A stretch of DNA of 64,000 nucleotides from Nonomuraea corallina (lineage in GTDB: Bacteria; Actinomycetota; Actinomycetes; Streptosporangiales; Streptosporangiaceae). A model generated the notes under the pieces. It ran no database searches. It was not told the DNA's origin and saw nothing but the letters and a program-made list of their open reading frames with translations. Position numbers and translations under genes: made by a program. Positions within the stretch are counted from its first letter, which is position 1. Every line of letters begins with the position of its first letter. Of this stretch, positions 28,581 to 37,915 are shown one piece after another. The stretch lies in NCBI RefSeq assembly GCF_027620315.1, contig NZ_JAPNNL010000008.1, forward strand, positions 22,671-86,670, in the 5' to 3' direction.

Positions 28581-28868
28581 ATGGCGGCCGACGAACTCGC
28601 TGATTTCCACGGCCCGCACGTCGGACCACCTTGGCCTGGCCGTACCAAGCTGACCTGGCACGAACCCTTCTCCAGGGCGTCGCGTATCCGGGTGATCTCG
28701 CATACATGCGAATGCGGCAAGACGATGTATGAGCTGTGCGCCGCTGCCGGTCTGGGCTTCGTCCGTCGTACCGACCGTGCGAAGCGGACCGTCCATGAAA
28801 CCGCGTGGATGCTGACTGCGACCGCCGCCGACGCCTTTGGGCAGATCCTGGACGGGAAGGCTGGATGA
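28581..28868 (+). CDS. small Cys-containing protein, paralogue of the protein at 53305
   Basis: A 95-residue protein of unknown function. Its core HTCECGKTMYELCAAAGLGF followed by VRRTDR is nearly the same as HTCECRARIYEFCAAAGLAW followed by IRRTDR in the protein at 53305-53580, and both start near DFHGPH. Conserved residues (His, Cys-x-Cys, and a third Cys) could bind metal. ATG 28581 is chosen because similarity to the paralogue begins just after it; the longer frame from 28497 starts inside an operator. At 53.3 kb the family member ends an XRE-linked ATPase operon, whereas here the ATPase partner is absent, so this may be a stranded copy. Confidence 0.65.
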   Translation: MAADELADFHGPHVGPPWPGRTKLTWHEPFSRASRIRVISHTCECGKTMYELCAAAGLGFVRRTDRAKRTVHETAWMLTATAADAFGQILDGKAG

Positions 28869-29001
28869 ACCCGTCGCCTACGAGGCACCCATGAGGTCCC
28901 CCGAGCTGCCCGGGTCGAGGGATGGTGGTCATACCAAACCCGCCCCCACGTCTGGTTCTCCATAACTACCCGTCGGTAGCCAACCCGAATATCCTTCTGG
29001 C

Positions 29002-30504
29002 ATGCACGTGACCGCCGGCAGGACCCGGCAGATCATCGCCCCGTTCACCGGCGAACCCCTCGCCGAGCTGCCCCTGGCCGGCGCGGACGACGTCCGTGGG
29101 GCGTACCGGAAGGCGCGGGCGGCGCAGGCCGAGTGGGCGGCGCGGCCCGCGGCGGAGCGGGTGAAGCCGTTCCTGCGGCTGCACGACGTGATCCTGGACC
29201 GGCGCGAGGAGATCCTCGACCTGCTCCAGGACGAGACCGGCAAGGCCCGCTCGCACGCCTTCGAGGAGGTCCTCGACGTCGCCGGCTGCGTGCTCTATTA
29301 CGCCCGCCGGGCGCCCGGCCTGCTGGCCCCGCAGGGGCGCAAGGGCGTCTTCCCGATCGCCACCCGGGTCAGCGAGCTGCGCCGGCCCAAGGGCGTGGTC
29401 GCGCTCATCTCGCCGTGGAACTACCCGCTGTCGCTGGGCGTCACCGACGCGGTGCCCGCGCTGCTGGCGGGCAACGCGGTCGTGCACAAGCCCGACACCC
29501 AGACCACGCTGTCCACCCGCTGGGCCGTGGACCTGCTGGTGGAGCTGGGCATGCCGCGCGACCTCTGGCAGATCACGCCCGGCGACCCGGAAGAGATCGG
29601 CGAGGCGCTGCTCGACGGGGCCGACTACGTGGCGTTCACCGGCTCCACCCGCAGCGGCAGGAAGATCGCCGAGGAGGCGGCCAAGCGGCTCATCGGCTGC
29701 TCGCTGGAGCTCGGCGGCAAGAACCCGATGATCGTGCTCGACGACGCCGACCTGGACCTGGCCGTGCAGGGGGCGATCCGCGCCTGCTTCGCCAACGCCG
29801 GACAGCTGTGCCTGTCGATCGAGCGGCTGTACGTGCACACGTCGCTGTTCGAGGCGTTCGCCGACCGCTTCGCCCGTCAGGTGCGCAACCTGAAGCTCGG
29901 GGCCGGGCGCGACTGGTCGGTCCAGATGGGCTCGCTCACCCACCGCCACCAGCTCGAAACCGTCATCCGGCACGTCGAGGGCGCCGTCGCCCGAGGCGCG
30001 ACCGTGCTCGCCGGGGGCAGGGCCAGGCCCGACCTCGGCCCGCTGTTCTTCGAGCCGACCGTGCTCACCGGCGTGACCGAGGACATGGAGCTGTGCCGCG
30101 ACGAGACGTTCGGTCCCGTGGTGTCGCTCTACCCGTTCGCCACCGACGACGAGGCGGTCGAGCTGGCCAACGACACGGCCTACGGCCTGAACGCCGCCGT
30201 CTGGACCTCCGACGCCTCCCGTGGCCGCGCGCTCGCCGCCCGGATCAAGGCGGGCACGGTCAACATCAACGAGGGGTACGGCGCCGCGTACGCCTCCTAC
30301 GACGCCCCGATGGGCGGCATGAAGGCGTCCGGCCTGGGCCGCAGGCACGGCGCGGAGGGCCTGCTGCGCTACACCGAGTCGCAGACCGTGGCTTCCCAGG
30401 CGTCCTGGCTGCGCCTGGAGCCGCCGTTCGACCTGTCTCAGGAGGCGTGGGCGGACCTGCTGGCCACCACGCTCAAGGTGATGAAGTGGCTGAGGGTGAA
30501 GTGA
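29002..30504 (+). CDS. gabD2: succinate-semialdehyde dehydrogenase (NADP+), aldehyde dehydrogenase family
   Basis: A 500-residue aldehyde dehydrogenase. The catalytic Glu motif CSLELGGKNPMIV is at about residues 233-245 and the catalytic Cys in NAGQLCLSIERLYV at about 272. SPWNYPLSLGV (about 137-147) and FTGSTRSGRKIA form the cofactor site. The closest named group is actinobacterial SSADH (GabD2), which oxidises succinate semialdehyde to succinate, but related aldehydes are possible. The ATG at 29002 has no strong ribosome site. The next gene starts within its stop (GTGA), so the two are translationally coupled. Confidence 0.87.
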   Translation: MHVTAGRTRQIIAPFTGEPLAELPLAGADDVRGAYRKARAAQAEWAARPAAERVKPFLRLHDVILDRREEILDLLQDETGKARSHAFEEVLDVAGCVLYYARRAPGLLAPQGRKGVFPIATRVSELRRPKGVVALISPWNYPLSLGVTDAVPALLAGNAVVHKPDTQTTLSTRWAVDLLVELGMPRDLWQITPGDPEEIGEALLDGADYVAFTGSTRSGRKIAEEAAKRLIGCSLELGGKNPMIVLDDADLDLAVQGAIRACFANAGQLCLSIERLYVHTSLFEAFADRFARQVRNLKLGAGRDWSVQMGSLTHRHQLETVIRHVEGAVARGATVLAGGRARPDLGPLFFEPTVLTGVTEDMELCRDETFGPVVSLYPFATDDEAVELANDTAYGLNAAVWTSDASRGRALAARIKAGTVNINEGYGAAYASYDAPMGGMKASGLGRRHGAEGLLRYTESQTVASQASWLRLEPPFDLSQEAWADLLATTLKVMKWLRVK

Positions 30505-32162
30505 CCGGGTTCGACGTCGTCGTCATCGGCTCCGGGTTCGGCGGCAGCGTCTCGGCGCTCCGGCTGGCGGAGAAGGGCCACCGGGTCGCGGTGCTGGAGG
30601 CGGGGCGGCGCTTCGACCGGTCCACGCTGCCCGCCACCTCCTGGCGGCTGCGCGACTTCCTGTGGGCGCCGTGGCTGGGGCTGAAGGGCATCCAGCGGAT
30701 CCACCTGCTCCGGGGGGAGAAGGGCACCGGCGTGCTGGTGCTCGCCGGTGCCGGGGTGGGCGGCGGGTCGCTGGTGTACGCCAACACGCTCTACGAACCG
30801 CTCGACCCGTTCTACCGTGACCCGCAGTGGGCCTCGATCACCGACTGGAAGGGTGAGCTGGCGCCCTACTACGACCAGGCCAGGCGGATGCTCGGGGTGA
30901 CGGTCAACCCCACCCGCACCCCGGCCGACGAGGTGATGCTGAAGATCGCCGAGCGGATGGGCGCGGGCGCGACCTTCCGCCTGGCCCCGGTGGGCGTCTA
31001 CTTCGGGCCGGACGGCGTCGACCCGTACTTCGGCGGCGCCGGTCCCGAGAGGCGCGGCTGCGTCGAGTGCGGCCAGTGCATGACCGGCTGCCGCCACGGC
31101 GCCAAGAACTCGCTCACCGAGAACTACCTCCACCTGGCCGAGCGGGCGGGTGCCCGGGTCTACGCCGAGTGCACGGTCACCTCGGTCCGCCCGCTGCCGT
31201 CCGGCGGGTACGAGGTCCTCGCCCGGCGGACCGGCTCGGCCCGGCAGCGCCGGCTCTTCACCGCCCGGCAGGTGATCTTCGCGACCGGGACCTGGGGCAC
31301 CCAGCGGCTGCTGCACCGGCTGCGCGACGACGGCACGCTGCCCCGGATCTCGCCCCGGCTGGGCACGCTCACCCGTACCAACTCCGAGGCCCTGCTCGGC
31401 TTCGAGCGGTTGTCGCGCGGCGGCGAGAAGTTCAACACCGGGGTGGCGATCACCTCCTCGATCCACCCGGACGCCGAGACGCACATCGAGCCGGTCCGCT
31501 ACGGCGACGGCTCCAACGCGATGGGCCTGCTGCGCACGCTGCTGATCGACGGCGGCCGCAACCGGTGGAAGGCGTTCGCCCGCGAGGCCGCGCGCCGGCC
31601 GCTGCACGCGCTGCGCCTGCTCGACCTGCGCGGCTGGTCGGAGCGGTCGCTGATCGCGCTGGTCATGCAGGCCAAGGACAACTCGATCACGGTACGGTCC
31701 GGCCGGTTCGGGCTGCGCTCGGCCCGGGGGCACGGCGAGCCGAACCCCACCTGGATCCCGGCGGGGCACGAGGCCGTGCGGATCGGGGCCGAGGAGGTCG
31801 GCGGGGAGCCGCGCGGGTCGTGGCTGGACCTGTTCGACATCCCCGCGACCGCGCACTTCCTGGGCGGCTGCGCGATCGGCGCCTCGCCGGACGAGGGCGT
31901 GATCGACCCCTACCACCGGCTCTACGGGTACGAGGGGCTGCACGTCGTGGACGGGTCGGCCGTGGCCGCCAACCTGGGCGTCAACCCCTCGCTGACCATC
32001 ACGGCGCTGGCCGAGCGGGCGATGGCGTTCTGGCCGAACGCGGGTGAGCCCGACCCGCGGCCGCCTCTCGGCTCGGCCTACCGGCCCCTGGCCCCGGTCG
32101 CGCCGCGCTCCCCGGCGGTGCCGGCCACGGCCCCCGCCGCGCTGCGGCTGATCAGCCGCTGA
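30501..32162 (+). CDS. GMC-family oxidoreductase, cholesterol-oxidase-like (ChoD type)
   Basis: A 553-residue flavoenzyme. FAD binding is at the N-terminus (VVIGSGFGGSVSALRLAEKG), the flavin-contact GAGVGGGSLVYANTLYEP is at about residues 85-103, and the C-terminal active-site region has ATAHFLGGCAIG and NLGVNPSLTITALAERA. A cluster CVECGQCMTGCRHGAKNSL at about 180-198 is typical of this ChoD-like branch. In M. tuberculosis choD (Rv3409c) is next to guaB3, so this is probably its orthologue. Activity on cholesterol is not proven for this branch. It overlaps the convergent PLP gene by 11 nt. Confidence 0.87.
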   Translation: MTGFDVVVIGSGFGGSVSALRLAEKGHRVAVLEAGRRFDRSTLPATSWRLRDFLWAPWLGLKGIQRIHLLRGEKGTGVLVLAGAGVGGGSLVYANTLYEPLDPFYRDPQWASITDWKGELAPYYDQARRMLGVTVNPTRTPADEVMLKIAERMGAGATFRLAPVGVYFGPDGVDPYFGGAGPERRGCVECGQCMTGCRHGAKNSLTENYLHLAERAGARVYAECTVTSVRPLPSGGYEVLARRTGSARQRRLFTARQVIFATGTWGTQRLLHRLRDDGTLPRISPRLGTLTRTNSEALLGFERLSRGGEKFNTGVAITSSIHPDAETHIEPVRYGDGSNAMGLLRTLLIDGGRNRWKAFAREAARRPLHALRLLDLRGWSERSLIALVMQAKDNSITVRSGRFGLRSARGHGEPNPTWIPAGHEAVRIGAEEVGGEPRGSWLDLFDIPATAHFLGGCAIGASPDEGVIDPYHRLYGYEGLHVVDGSAVAANLGVNPSLTITALAERAMAFWPNAGEPDPRPPLGSAYRPLAPVAPRSPAVPATAPAALRLISR

Positions 32163-33507
32163 CCGCCTCGATCTCGTCCAGGAGCGCGGTCAGGGTGGCG
32201 TCGTCCGTGGCCGGGGCCATCACCGTGACCCGCAGGTGGCGGACCCCGGCCAGCTCGGTCGAGGTGAGGTGGAAGGTGCCGTCGCTCATCAGCCGTTCGC
32301 GGATCACCGCCTGGTCGCCGTCGCCGTAGCGGAAGCACACGATGTTGCTCTCCGGCTCGTACGGCAGCGTGAACCCGGGCCGTTCCCCGGCCAGCTCCCA
32401 GAACCGGTGGGCGGTGTCGTACCGGGAGGCCACGTAGTCGCCGAGGCCCTGCTCGCCCCGCCAGGCCAGGTTGAGGAAGATCTTCAGGCCGAGTTCGGCC
32501 TTGGTGCACTCGACCGTGCGGCGGATCTGGTCGAAGCCCTGCTCGCCGTAGAACAGGTAGCTGGCCTCCTGCCGGAACGCCGCGTCCAGGTCGCTCTCCC
32601 TGCGCACGAGCACCGCAGCCGTCAGGGCGGAGGCGCGCAGCATCTTGTGCGCGTCCCAGATCACCGAGTCGGCCAGCTCGATGCCGTCGAGCAGGTGGGC
32701 GTGCCGGTCCGACAGCAGGGCCGAGGCGCCGTGCGCGCCGTCCACGTGGAACCACACGCCGCGCTCGCGGCACCACGCGCCGATCGCCAGCAGGTCGTCG
32801 TGCAGTCCGGTGCCGGTGGCGCAGGCCGCAGCCACCAGCGCCATCACCCGTCTGCCGGAGATGTCCGGCAGCCTGGCCGGGTCGATCCGGCCCAGTTCGT
32901 CCGTCTCCAGCGGCACGATCGCACGCTGCCCGAGCCCGAGGATCGAGACCGCGCGCGAGATCGAGTAGTGCGCCGACGGCGGGGCCAGGATCACCAGGTC
33001 GTCCGGCACGCCCCGCTCCCACGCCTCCGGCGCCACCCGCGCCCGCGCGGCCAGCATCGCGGTCAGGTTGGCCAGTGAGCCGCCGTGCGTCAGCACCCCG
33101 CCGCCGGCCGGGAAGCCCACCTTGTCCAGCATCCAGCGCAGGACCTCGAACTCGACCGTGGCCGCGGACGCGCCCATCTCGTAGATGTTCATCGGGTTGT
33201 TGATCGCGCCGTGCACGAAGTCGGCCAGCGCGGCAGGGAAATCGGGGGAGGCGGTCTGGTGGGCCAGGTACGCCGGGTGGTGCAGCCGGGTGCCCTCGGC
33301 CAGGTAGGCGCGCAGGAAGTCGCGGTACGACTCCGGGGTCATGCCGCCCTTGGCGATCAGCTCACGCAGCCGCAGCCGGTCCGCGAGCTCGCCCGGCGGC
33401 CTGCGCCGGACCACGGGGGCCTCGCCCCGCTGGCTGTCCGCCACGTAGGCGGTCAGTTCCTCGACCGTGACACCGGCCGACTCGGCGAACTCCTCAAAGT
33501 TCCACAT
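32152..33507 (-). CDS. PLP-dependent amino-acid decarboxylase (group II)
   Basis: A 451-residue fold-type I PLP enzyme of the group II decarboxylase family (glutamate / diaminobutyrate / aromatic amino-acid decarboxylase relatives). The PLP lysine is in SVIWDAHKMLRAS (about residues 283-295), the PLP Asp/His block is WFHVDGAHGASALL, and the N-terminal substrate loop is GTRLHHPAYLAHQTASPDFP. The substrate cannot be deduced. ATG 33507 sits in the short divergent region with an Lrp/AsnC gene, so regulation by that protein, perhaps in response to an amino acid, is likely. Confidence 0.87.
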   Translation of the reverse strand: MWNFEEFAESAGVTVEELTAYVADSQRGEAPVVRRRPPGELADRLRLRELIAKGGMTPESYRDFLRAYLAEGTRLHHPAYLAHQTASPDFPAALADFVHGAINNPMNIYEMGASAATVEFEVLRWMLDKVGFPAGGGVLTHGGSLANLTAMLAARARVAPEAWERGVPDDLVILAPPSAHYSISRAVSILGLGQRAIVPLETDELGRIDPARLPDISGRRVMALVAAACATGTGLHDDLLAIGAWCRERGVWFHVDGAHGASALLSDRHAHLLDGIELADSVIWDAHKMLRASALTAAVLVRRESDLDAAFRQEASYLFYGEQGFDQIRRTVECTKAELGLKIFLNLAWRGEQGLGDYVASRYDTAHRFWELAGERPGFTLPYEPESNIVCFRYGDGDQAVIRERLMSDGTFHLTSTELAGVRHLRVTVMAPATDDATLTALLDEIEAVSG

Positions 33508-33571
33508 ATCCCGGAATAGTGAGGTTATCGTCGGCGTACGGCTAGTCTTGCCGAATCGGAGGGCGATACTG

Positions 33572-34045
33572 GTGCATAACGCCGAACTTGATTCGATCGA
33601 CCTGGCCATTCTGGCCGAGCTGCAGCGGGACGCCCGGCTGCCCAACAAGGATCTCGCGGAGCGGCTCGGCGTCGCCCCCTCCACGGCGCTCGAACGGGTG
33701 CGGGCGCTGCGCCGGCGCGGGGTGATCACCGGCTTCCGCGCCTCGGTCGACATCGCCAGACTGGGCCGCCCGTTGCAGGCGCTGCTCGCCCTCCGGGTAC
33801 GGCCGCACACCAGCCAGCTCGTCGACCCGCTGAGCGCGTTCGTGCTGTCGCTCCCCGAGACGATCACGCTCTTCCACGTGGCCGGGGCCGAGGACTTCCT
33901 GGTCCACGTCGCGGTCGCCGACGCCGAGCACCTGCACCGGCTGTGCCTGGAGAAGTTCCTGGTACGGCCCGAGATCGTGCACCTGCAGACCACGCTCATC
34001 TTCAAGAGCCAGCATCAGCCCGTCCAGCGGCCCTCCGATATGTGA
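33572..34045 (+). CDS. Lrp/AsnC family transcriptional regulator
   Basis: A 157-residue regulator. The N-terminal HTH is LDSIDLAILAELQRDARLPN, then KDLAERLGVAPSTALERVRA; the C-terminal RAM ligand domain follows from about residue 70, with VAGAEDFLVHVAVAD. The GTG at 33572 has GGAGGG 9 nt upstream; an earlier frame from 33467 would cross the divergent promoter. It is divergent by 64 bp from the PLP decarboxylase and is probably its amino-acid-responsive regulator. A GNAT gene follows 12 nt downstream. Confidence 0.9.
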   Translation: MHNAELDSIDLAILAELQRDARLPNKDLAERLGVAPSTALERVRALRRRGVITGFRASVDIARLGRPLQALLALRVRPHTSQLVDPLSAFVLSLPETITLFHVAGAEDFLVHVAVADAEHLHRLCLEKFLVRPEIVHLQTTLIFKSQHQPVQRPSDM

Positions 34046-34057
34046 AAATATCCGGCC

Positions 34058-34810
34058 ATGGCCCTTCGGATCACCACGCTCGCGGAGCGCCCCGAGTTCG
34101 CCGCGACCCTGTGGGACATGGACAACGCCTGGCCGGAGTTCATGATGAAGGACCCCATCGCCGACTTCTTCTACGCCGTCGCCGACACGGTCTATCCCGC
34201 GTACGTCCTGGTCGCCGACGACGACGCCGAGCCCGGCCGGCTGGTCGCGCGGGGCTGCACGATGCCGTTCACGCTCCCCGGCGGCGAGCTGCCCGACGAC
34301 GGCTGGGACGGCGTCATCCGGCGCGCCTGGCTGGCCCGCGAGCGCGGCGAGCGGCCCGGCCGGATCTCCGCGCTGGAGATCACCGTCCGCCGCGACCTGC
34401 TCGGCAAGGGCGTCTCGCCGCTCATGGTGGCCGCCATGCGCGACAACGCCGCCCGCCTCGGCTTCGACGAACTCGTCGCCCCCGTACGGCCTAACCACAA
34501 GCACCGGGAACCGCACACCCCCATGGCGCAGTACGCCTTCCGCACCCGCGCCGACGGGCTGCCGCACGACCCGTGGCTGCGGGTGCACGTACGCGCCGGC
34601 GGGAAGATCGTCAAGGTGGCGCCGCGCTCCATGACGATCGCCGGCACGCTCGCCGAGTGGCGCGCCTGGACCGGCCTGCCCTTCGACCGGCCAGGCCCTG
34701 TCGAGGTGCCGGGCGCGCTCAACCCCGTCCACGTCCAGCCCGAGCACGACCACGCCGTCTACGTCGAACCCAACGTCTGGGTCAGCCACCCGCTGACGAT
34801 CAGGCGTTAG
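34058..34810 (+). CDS. GNAT-like N-acetyltransferase
   Basis: A 250-residue protein with a GNAT core in the first 150 residues: the beta4 strand ISALEITVRRDLLGKGVSPL carries an acetyl-CoA loop variant (R-x-x-L-G-K-G), followed by LMVAAMRDNAARLGFDELVA. The C-terminal 100 residues (MTIAGTLAEWRAWTGLPF, VYVEPNVWVSHPL) are a family-specific extension. The substrate is unknown. The ATG has no clear Shine-Dalgarno. It lies in a run of same-strand genes, 10 nt before the DUF885 gene. Confidence 0.75.
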   Translation: MALRITTLAERPEFAATLWDMDNAWPEFMMKDPIADFFYAVADTVYPAYVLVADDDAEPGRLVARGCTMPFTLPGGELPDDGWDGVIRRAWLARERGERPGRISALEITVRRDLLGKGVSPLMVAAMRDNAARLGFDELVAPVRPNHKHREPHTPMAQYAFRTRADGLPHDPWLRVHVRAGGKIVKVAPRSMTIAGTLAEWRAWTGLPFDRPGPVEVPGALNPVHVQPEHDHAVYVEPNVWVSHPLTIRR

Positions 34811-34820
34811 CGTTTCCGGC

Positions 34821-36311
34821 ATGACGGAACTCCAGCCCAGATTGCGGGCCATCATCGACCTGATGGTCCCGGAAGCGCGCGAGTCAGGCGGACGGCACGA
34901 GTACGACGGCGCCGCCCAGGACCTGTCTCCCGAGGGCGTGCGCGCCGGCCTGGCCCGGCTCGGCGACGGCGACCTTCCGGAAGACCCCCACGACGCCCGC
35001 CACCTCCAGGTCTTCGAGCAGGCCCTGCGGGTCCAGCTCGGCGAGCTCGAACTGCACCGCAGGAACCCGCTGTTCCACCTGTCCAACCTGGAGCTCGCCT
35101 GCTACGACCGCGACTACGCCCCCGAGGAGCGCCGCGCCGCCGCCAGGGCCGCCCACCTCGCGCGCTGGCCCGAAGCGGTACGGCACGCGCTCGCCGCGCT
35201 CGACCAGGTCAGCGCCCCCGTGGCGGCCTCCCTCCTCGGCGCGGTCAAGGGCCTGGCCGCGGGCATCACCGACCAGGCCGCCCTGGAGGCGCACGGCCGC
35301 CTGGTCGCGCACGTCGAACGGGCCGCCGAGCACGGCGACCCGGACGCCGCGCTCGGCGCGGACGCGCTGGCCCGGCTCATGGGCTCCACCGAAGGGCTGG
35401 AGGTCGACCTCGGCAGGCTGGCCGAGCGCGCCGACGCCGAACGCGAGCGCCTGACGGCCCGCCTCACCGACGCCTGCGACCGGCTCGGCCAGGGCGGCAG
35501 GCCGCCGCTCGACGTGGTCCGCGAGCTGGTCAAGCAGCACCCCGACATCGACGGCGTGATCGAGGCGGCCAGGATCGGCACCGAGAAGGCCATCGCCTTC
35601 ACCCGTGAGAAGGACCTGGCGCCCTACCACGACGGCACCTGCCTGGTCGGCCTCGCCCCCGAGTCACGCCGCTGGGCGATGGCCATGATGTCGTGGAACG
35701 CCCCCGGCGAGCCCGAAGGCCCGTCCTGGTACTACGTCACCCCGCCCGACCCGTCCTGGCCGGCGCAGGACGTCGAGGAGTGGCTGGAGGTCTTCAGCGA
35801 CACCACGCTGCCCGCCATCAACGTGCACGAGGTCGCGCCCGGTCATTTCTCCCACGGCCTGGCCCTGCGCCGGGCCCGGTCGGACGTGCGGCGGCTGCTG
35901 CAGTCGTTCTCGTTCGCCGAGGGCTGGGCGCACTACGCCGAGGAGCTCTGCGTCGAAGAGGGCTTCGAGTCCGGCGACCCGCGCTTCGAGATCGGCGTCT
36001 GGGTGGAGGCGCTGATCCGCGTCACCCGGCTGGCCTGCGCGATCGGCGTGCACACCGGCGCGATGACGGTGGACGACGCGGCCGCCCGCTTCACCGCCCA
36101 CACCCACCTGGCCGGCCCGGCCGCGATGTCCGAGGCCAGACGGGCCACGTTCGATCCCACGTACGGCCGCTACACCTGGGGCAAACTGGTCATCATGGAC
36201 CTGCGCGAGCAGGCCCGGCAGGCGTGGGGCGCCGGATTCACCCTCCAGCGGTTCCACCGGCACCTGCTCGACCTCGGGTCGCCGCCGCTGGGCCTGCTGT
36301 CGATAGACTGA
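34821..36311 (+). CDS. DUF885 family zinc metallopeptidase-like protein
   Basis: A 496-residue cytosolic protein of the DUF885 family. The metal motif NVHEVAPGHFSHGLALR (HExxPGH) is at about residues 334-350, and the downstream FAEGWAHYAEELCVEE provides the further Glu/His ligand. These features point to a gluzincin-like peptidase or carboxypeptidase. The N-terminal half is helical, with no signal peptide. The substrate is not known. It begins 10 nt after the GNAT stop and ends 33 nt before guaA. Confidence 0.87.
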   Translation: MTELQPRLRAIIDLMVPEARESGGRHEYDGAAQDLSPEGVRAGLARLGDGDLPEDPHDARHLQVFEQALRVQLGELELHRRNPLFHLSNLELACYDRDYAPEERRAAARAAHLARWPEAVRHALAALDQVSAPVAASLLGAVKGLAAGITDQAALEAHGRLVAHVERAAEHGDPDAALGADALARLMGSTEGLEVDLGRLAERADAERERLTARLTDACDRLGQGGRPPLDVVRELVKQHPDIDGVIEAARIGTEKAIAFTREKDLAPYHDGTCLVGLAPESRRWAMAMMSWNAPGEPEGPSWYYVTPPDPSWPAQDVEEWLEVFSDTTLPAINVHEVAPGHFSHGLALRRARSDVRRLLQSFSFAEGWAHYAEELCVEEGFESGDPRFEIGVWVEALIRVTRLACAIGVHTGAMTVDDAAARFTAHTHLAGPAAMSEARRATFDPTYGRYTWGKLVIMDLREQARQAWGAGFTLQRFHRHLLDLGSPPLGLLSID

Positions 36312-36344
36312 GCTCACCGCATTCGCCTTTGGGGGGTTCTCTCG

Positions 36345-37892
36345 GTGTCTGAGTTCGACACGGTCCTGGTGGTCGACTTCGGCGCGCAGTACGCGCAGCT
36401 CATCGCCAGGCGGGTGCGCGAGTGCCACGTCTACTCCGAGATCGTCCCGTCGACCATGACGGTCGACGAGATGATGGCGAAGAACCCCAAGGCGATCATC
36501 CTGTCCGGCGGCCCCTCGTCCGTCTACGCCGACAACGCCCCCGCCGTGCCCCACGGCCTGTTCGAGACCGGGGTGCCGACGTTCGGCATCTGCTACGGCT
36601 TCCAGGCGATGGCGCAGGCGCTGGGCGGCGAGGTGGCCCGCACGGGCGTCGCCGAGTACGGCGGCACCGCCCTGGAGGTGCTGAACGAAGGCGTGATCTT
36701 CGCGGGCCTCCCCGCGGCCCAGAAGGTCTGGATGTCCCACGGCGACAGCGTCGCCGCCGCCCCGGAGGGCTTCCTGGTGACCGCCTCCACGAGCGAGACC
36801 CCGGTCGCCGCCTTCGAGCACCCCGGCCGCGGCCTCTACGGCGTGCAGTTCCACCCCGAGGTCCTGCACAGCGAGCACGGCCAGCAGGTGCTCAGACACT
36901 TCCTGGAGGCGGCCGGCTGCCGCCCCACCTGGACCATGCTCAACATCGTCGAGGATTCGGTCGAGACGGTCCGCCGCCAGGTCGGCGACGGCCGCGCCAT
37001 CTGCGCCCTGTCCGGCGGCGTCGACTCCGCGGTGGCCGCCGCCATCGTCCAGCGCGCCATCGGCGACCGGCTCACCTGCGTCTTCGTCGACCACGGGCTG
37101 CTGCGCAAGGGCGAGGCCGAGCAGGTCGAGCGCGACTTCGTGGCCGCCACCGGCGTCCGACTGCGGGTGGTCGACGCCTCCGACCGGTTCCTGAAGGCTC
37201 TCGACGGGGTCTCCGACCCCGAGGAGAAGCGCAAGATCATCGGCCGGGAGTTCATCCGCGTCTTCGAGGACGAGCAGCGCGCCATCATGGCCGACGGCCC
37301 GGTGGACTTCCTGGTGCAGGGGACGCTCTATCCGGACGTGGTCGAGTCCGGCGGCGGCACCGGCACCGCCAACATCAAGTCCCACCACAACGTCGGCGGG
37401 CTGCCGGAGGACCTGCAGTTCAAGCTGGTGGAGCCGCTGCGCACGCTCTTCAAGGACGAGGTCCGGCGGGCAGGCGAGGAGCTGGGGCTGCCGCCGGCGA
37501 TGGTGTGGCGCCAGCCGTTCCCCGGCCCGGGTCTGGGGATCCGGATCGTGGGCGAGGTGACGCGCGAGCGGCTCGACCTGCTGCGCGAAGCCGACGCGAT
37601 CGCGCGTGAGGAGCTGTCGCGGGCGGGGCTCGACCGGGACATCTGGCAGTGCCCGGTGGTGCTGCTCGCCGACGTGCGCTCGGTCGGGGTGCAGGGCGAC
37701 GGTCGTACGTACGGGCATCCGGTGGTGCTGCGGCCGGTGACGTCCGAGGACGCGATGACGGCCGACTGGTCGCGGGTGCCCTACGACGTGCTGTCGCGGA
37801 TCTCCACGCGGATCACCAACGAGGTGCGTGAGGTGAACCGGGTGGTGCTCGACATCACCAGCAAGCCCCCGGGCACCATCGAGTGGGAGTGA
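36345..37892 (+). CDS. guaA: GMP synthase (glutamine-hydrolysing)
   Basis: A 515-residue enzyme converting XMP to GMP with ATP and glutamine, the step after guaB. The class I glutamine amidotransferase domain has the nucleophile in [13 protein letters not shown] (about residue 78) and the His/Glu in VQFHPEV. The ATP-pyrophosphatase domain has the P-loop [16 protein letters not shown] at about 225. The C-terminal dimerisation domain ends in [20 protein letters not shown] 36345 has a GGGGGG ribosome site upstream. Confidence 0.97.
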   Translation: MSEFDTVLVVDFGAQYAQLIARRVRECHVYSEIVPSTMTVDEMMAKNPKAIILSGGPSSVYADNAPAVPHGLFETGVPTFGICYGFQAMAQALGGEVARTGVAEYGGTALEVLNEGVIFAGLPAAQKVWMSHGDSVAAAPEGFLVTASTSETPVAAFEHPGRGLYGVQFHPEVLHSEHGQQVLRHFLEAAGCRPTWTMLNIVEDSVETVRRQVGDGRAICALSGGVDSAVAAAIVQRAIGDRLTCVFVDHGLLRKGEAEQVERDFVAATGVRLRVVDASDRFLKALDGVSDPEEKRKIIGREFIRVFEDEQRAIMADGPVDFLVQGTLYPDVVESGGGTGTANIKSHHNVGGLPEDLQFKLVEPLRTLFKDEVRRAGEELGLPPAMVWRQPFPGPGLGIRIVGEVTRERLDLLREADAIAREELSRAGLDRDIWQCPVVLLADVRSVGVQGDGRTYGHPVVLRPVTSEDAMTADWSRVPYDVLSRISTRITNEVREVNRVVLDITSKPPGTIEWE

Positions 37893-37915
37893 CCCGCACC
37901 GGCCACCTGACCAGG

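Noticed and set aside
29133..32162. 1009-codon plus-strand ORF that would join the dehydrogenase region to the GMC enzyme
   Set aside because: Only the part after 30501 matches a real protein; the upstream part is gabD2 in the wrong phase. The GMC gene is taken from GTG 30501.
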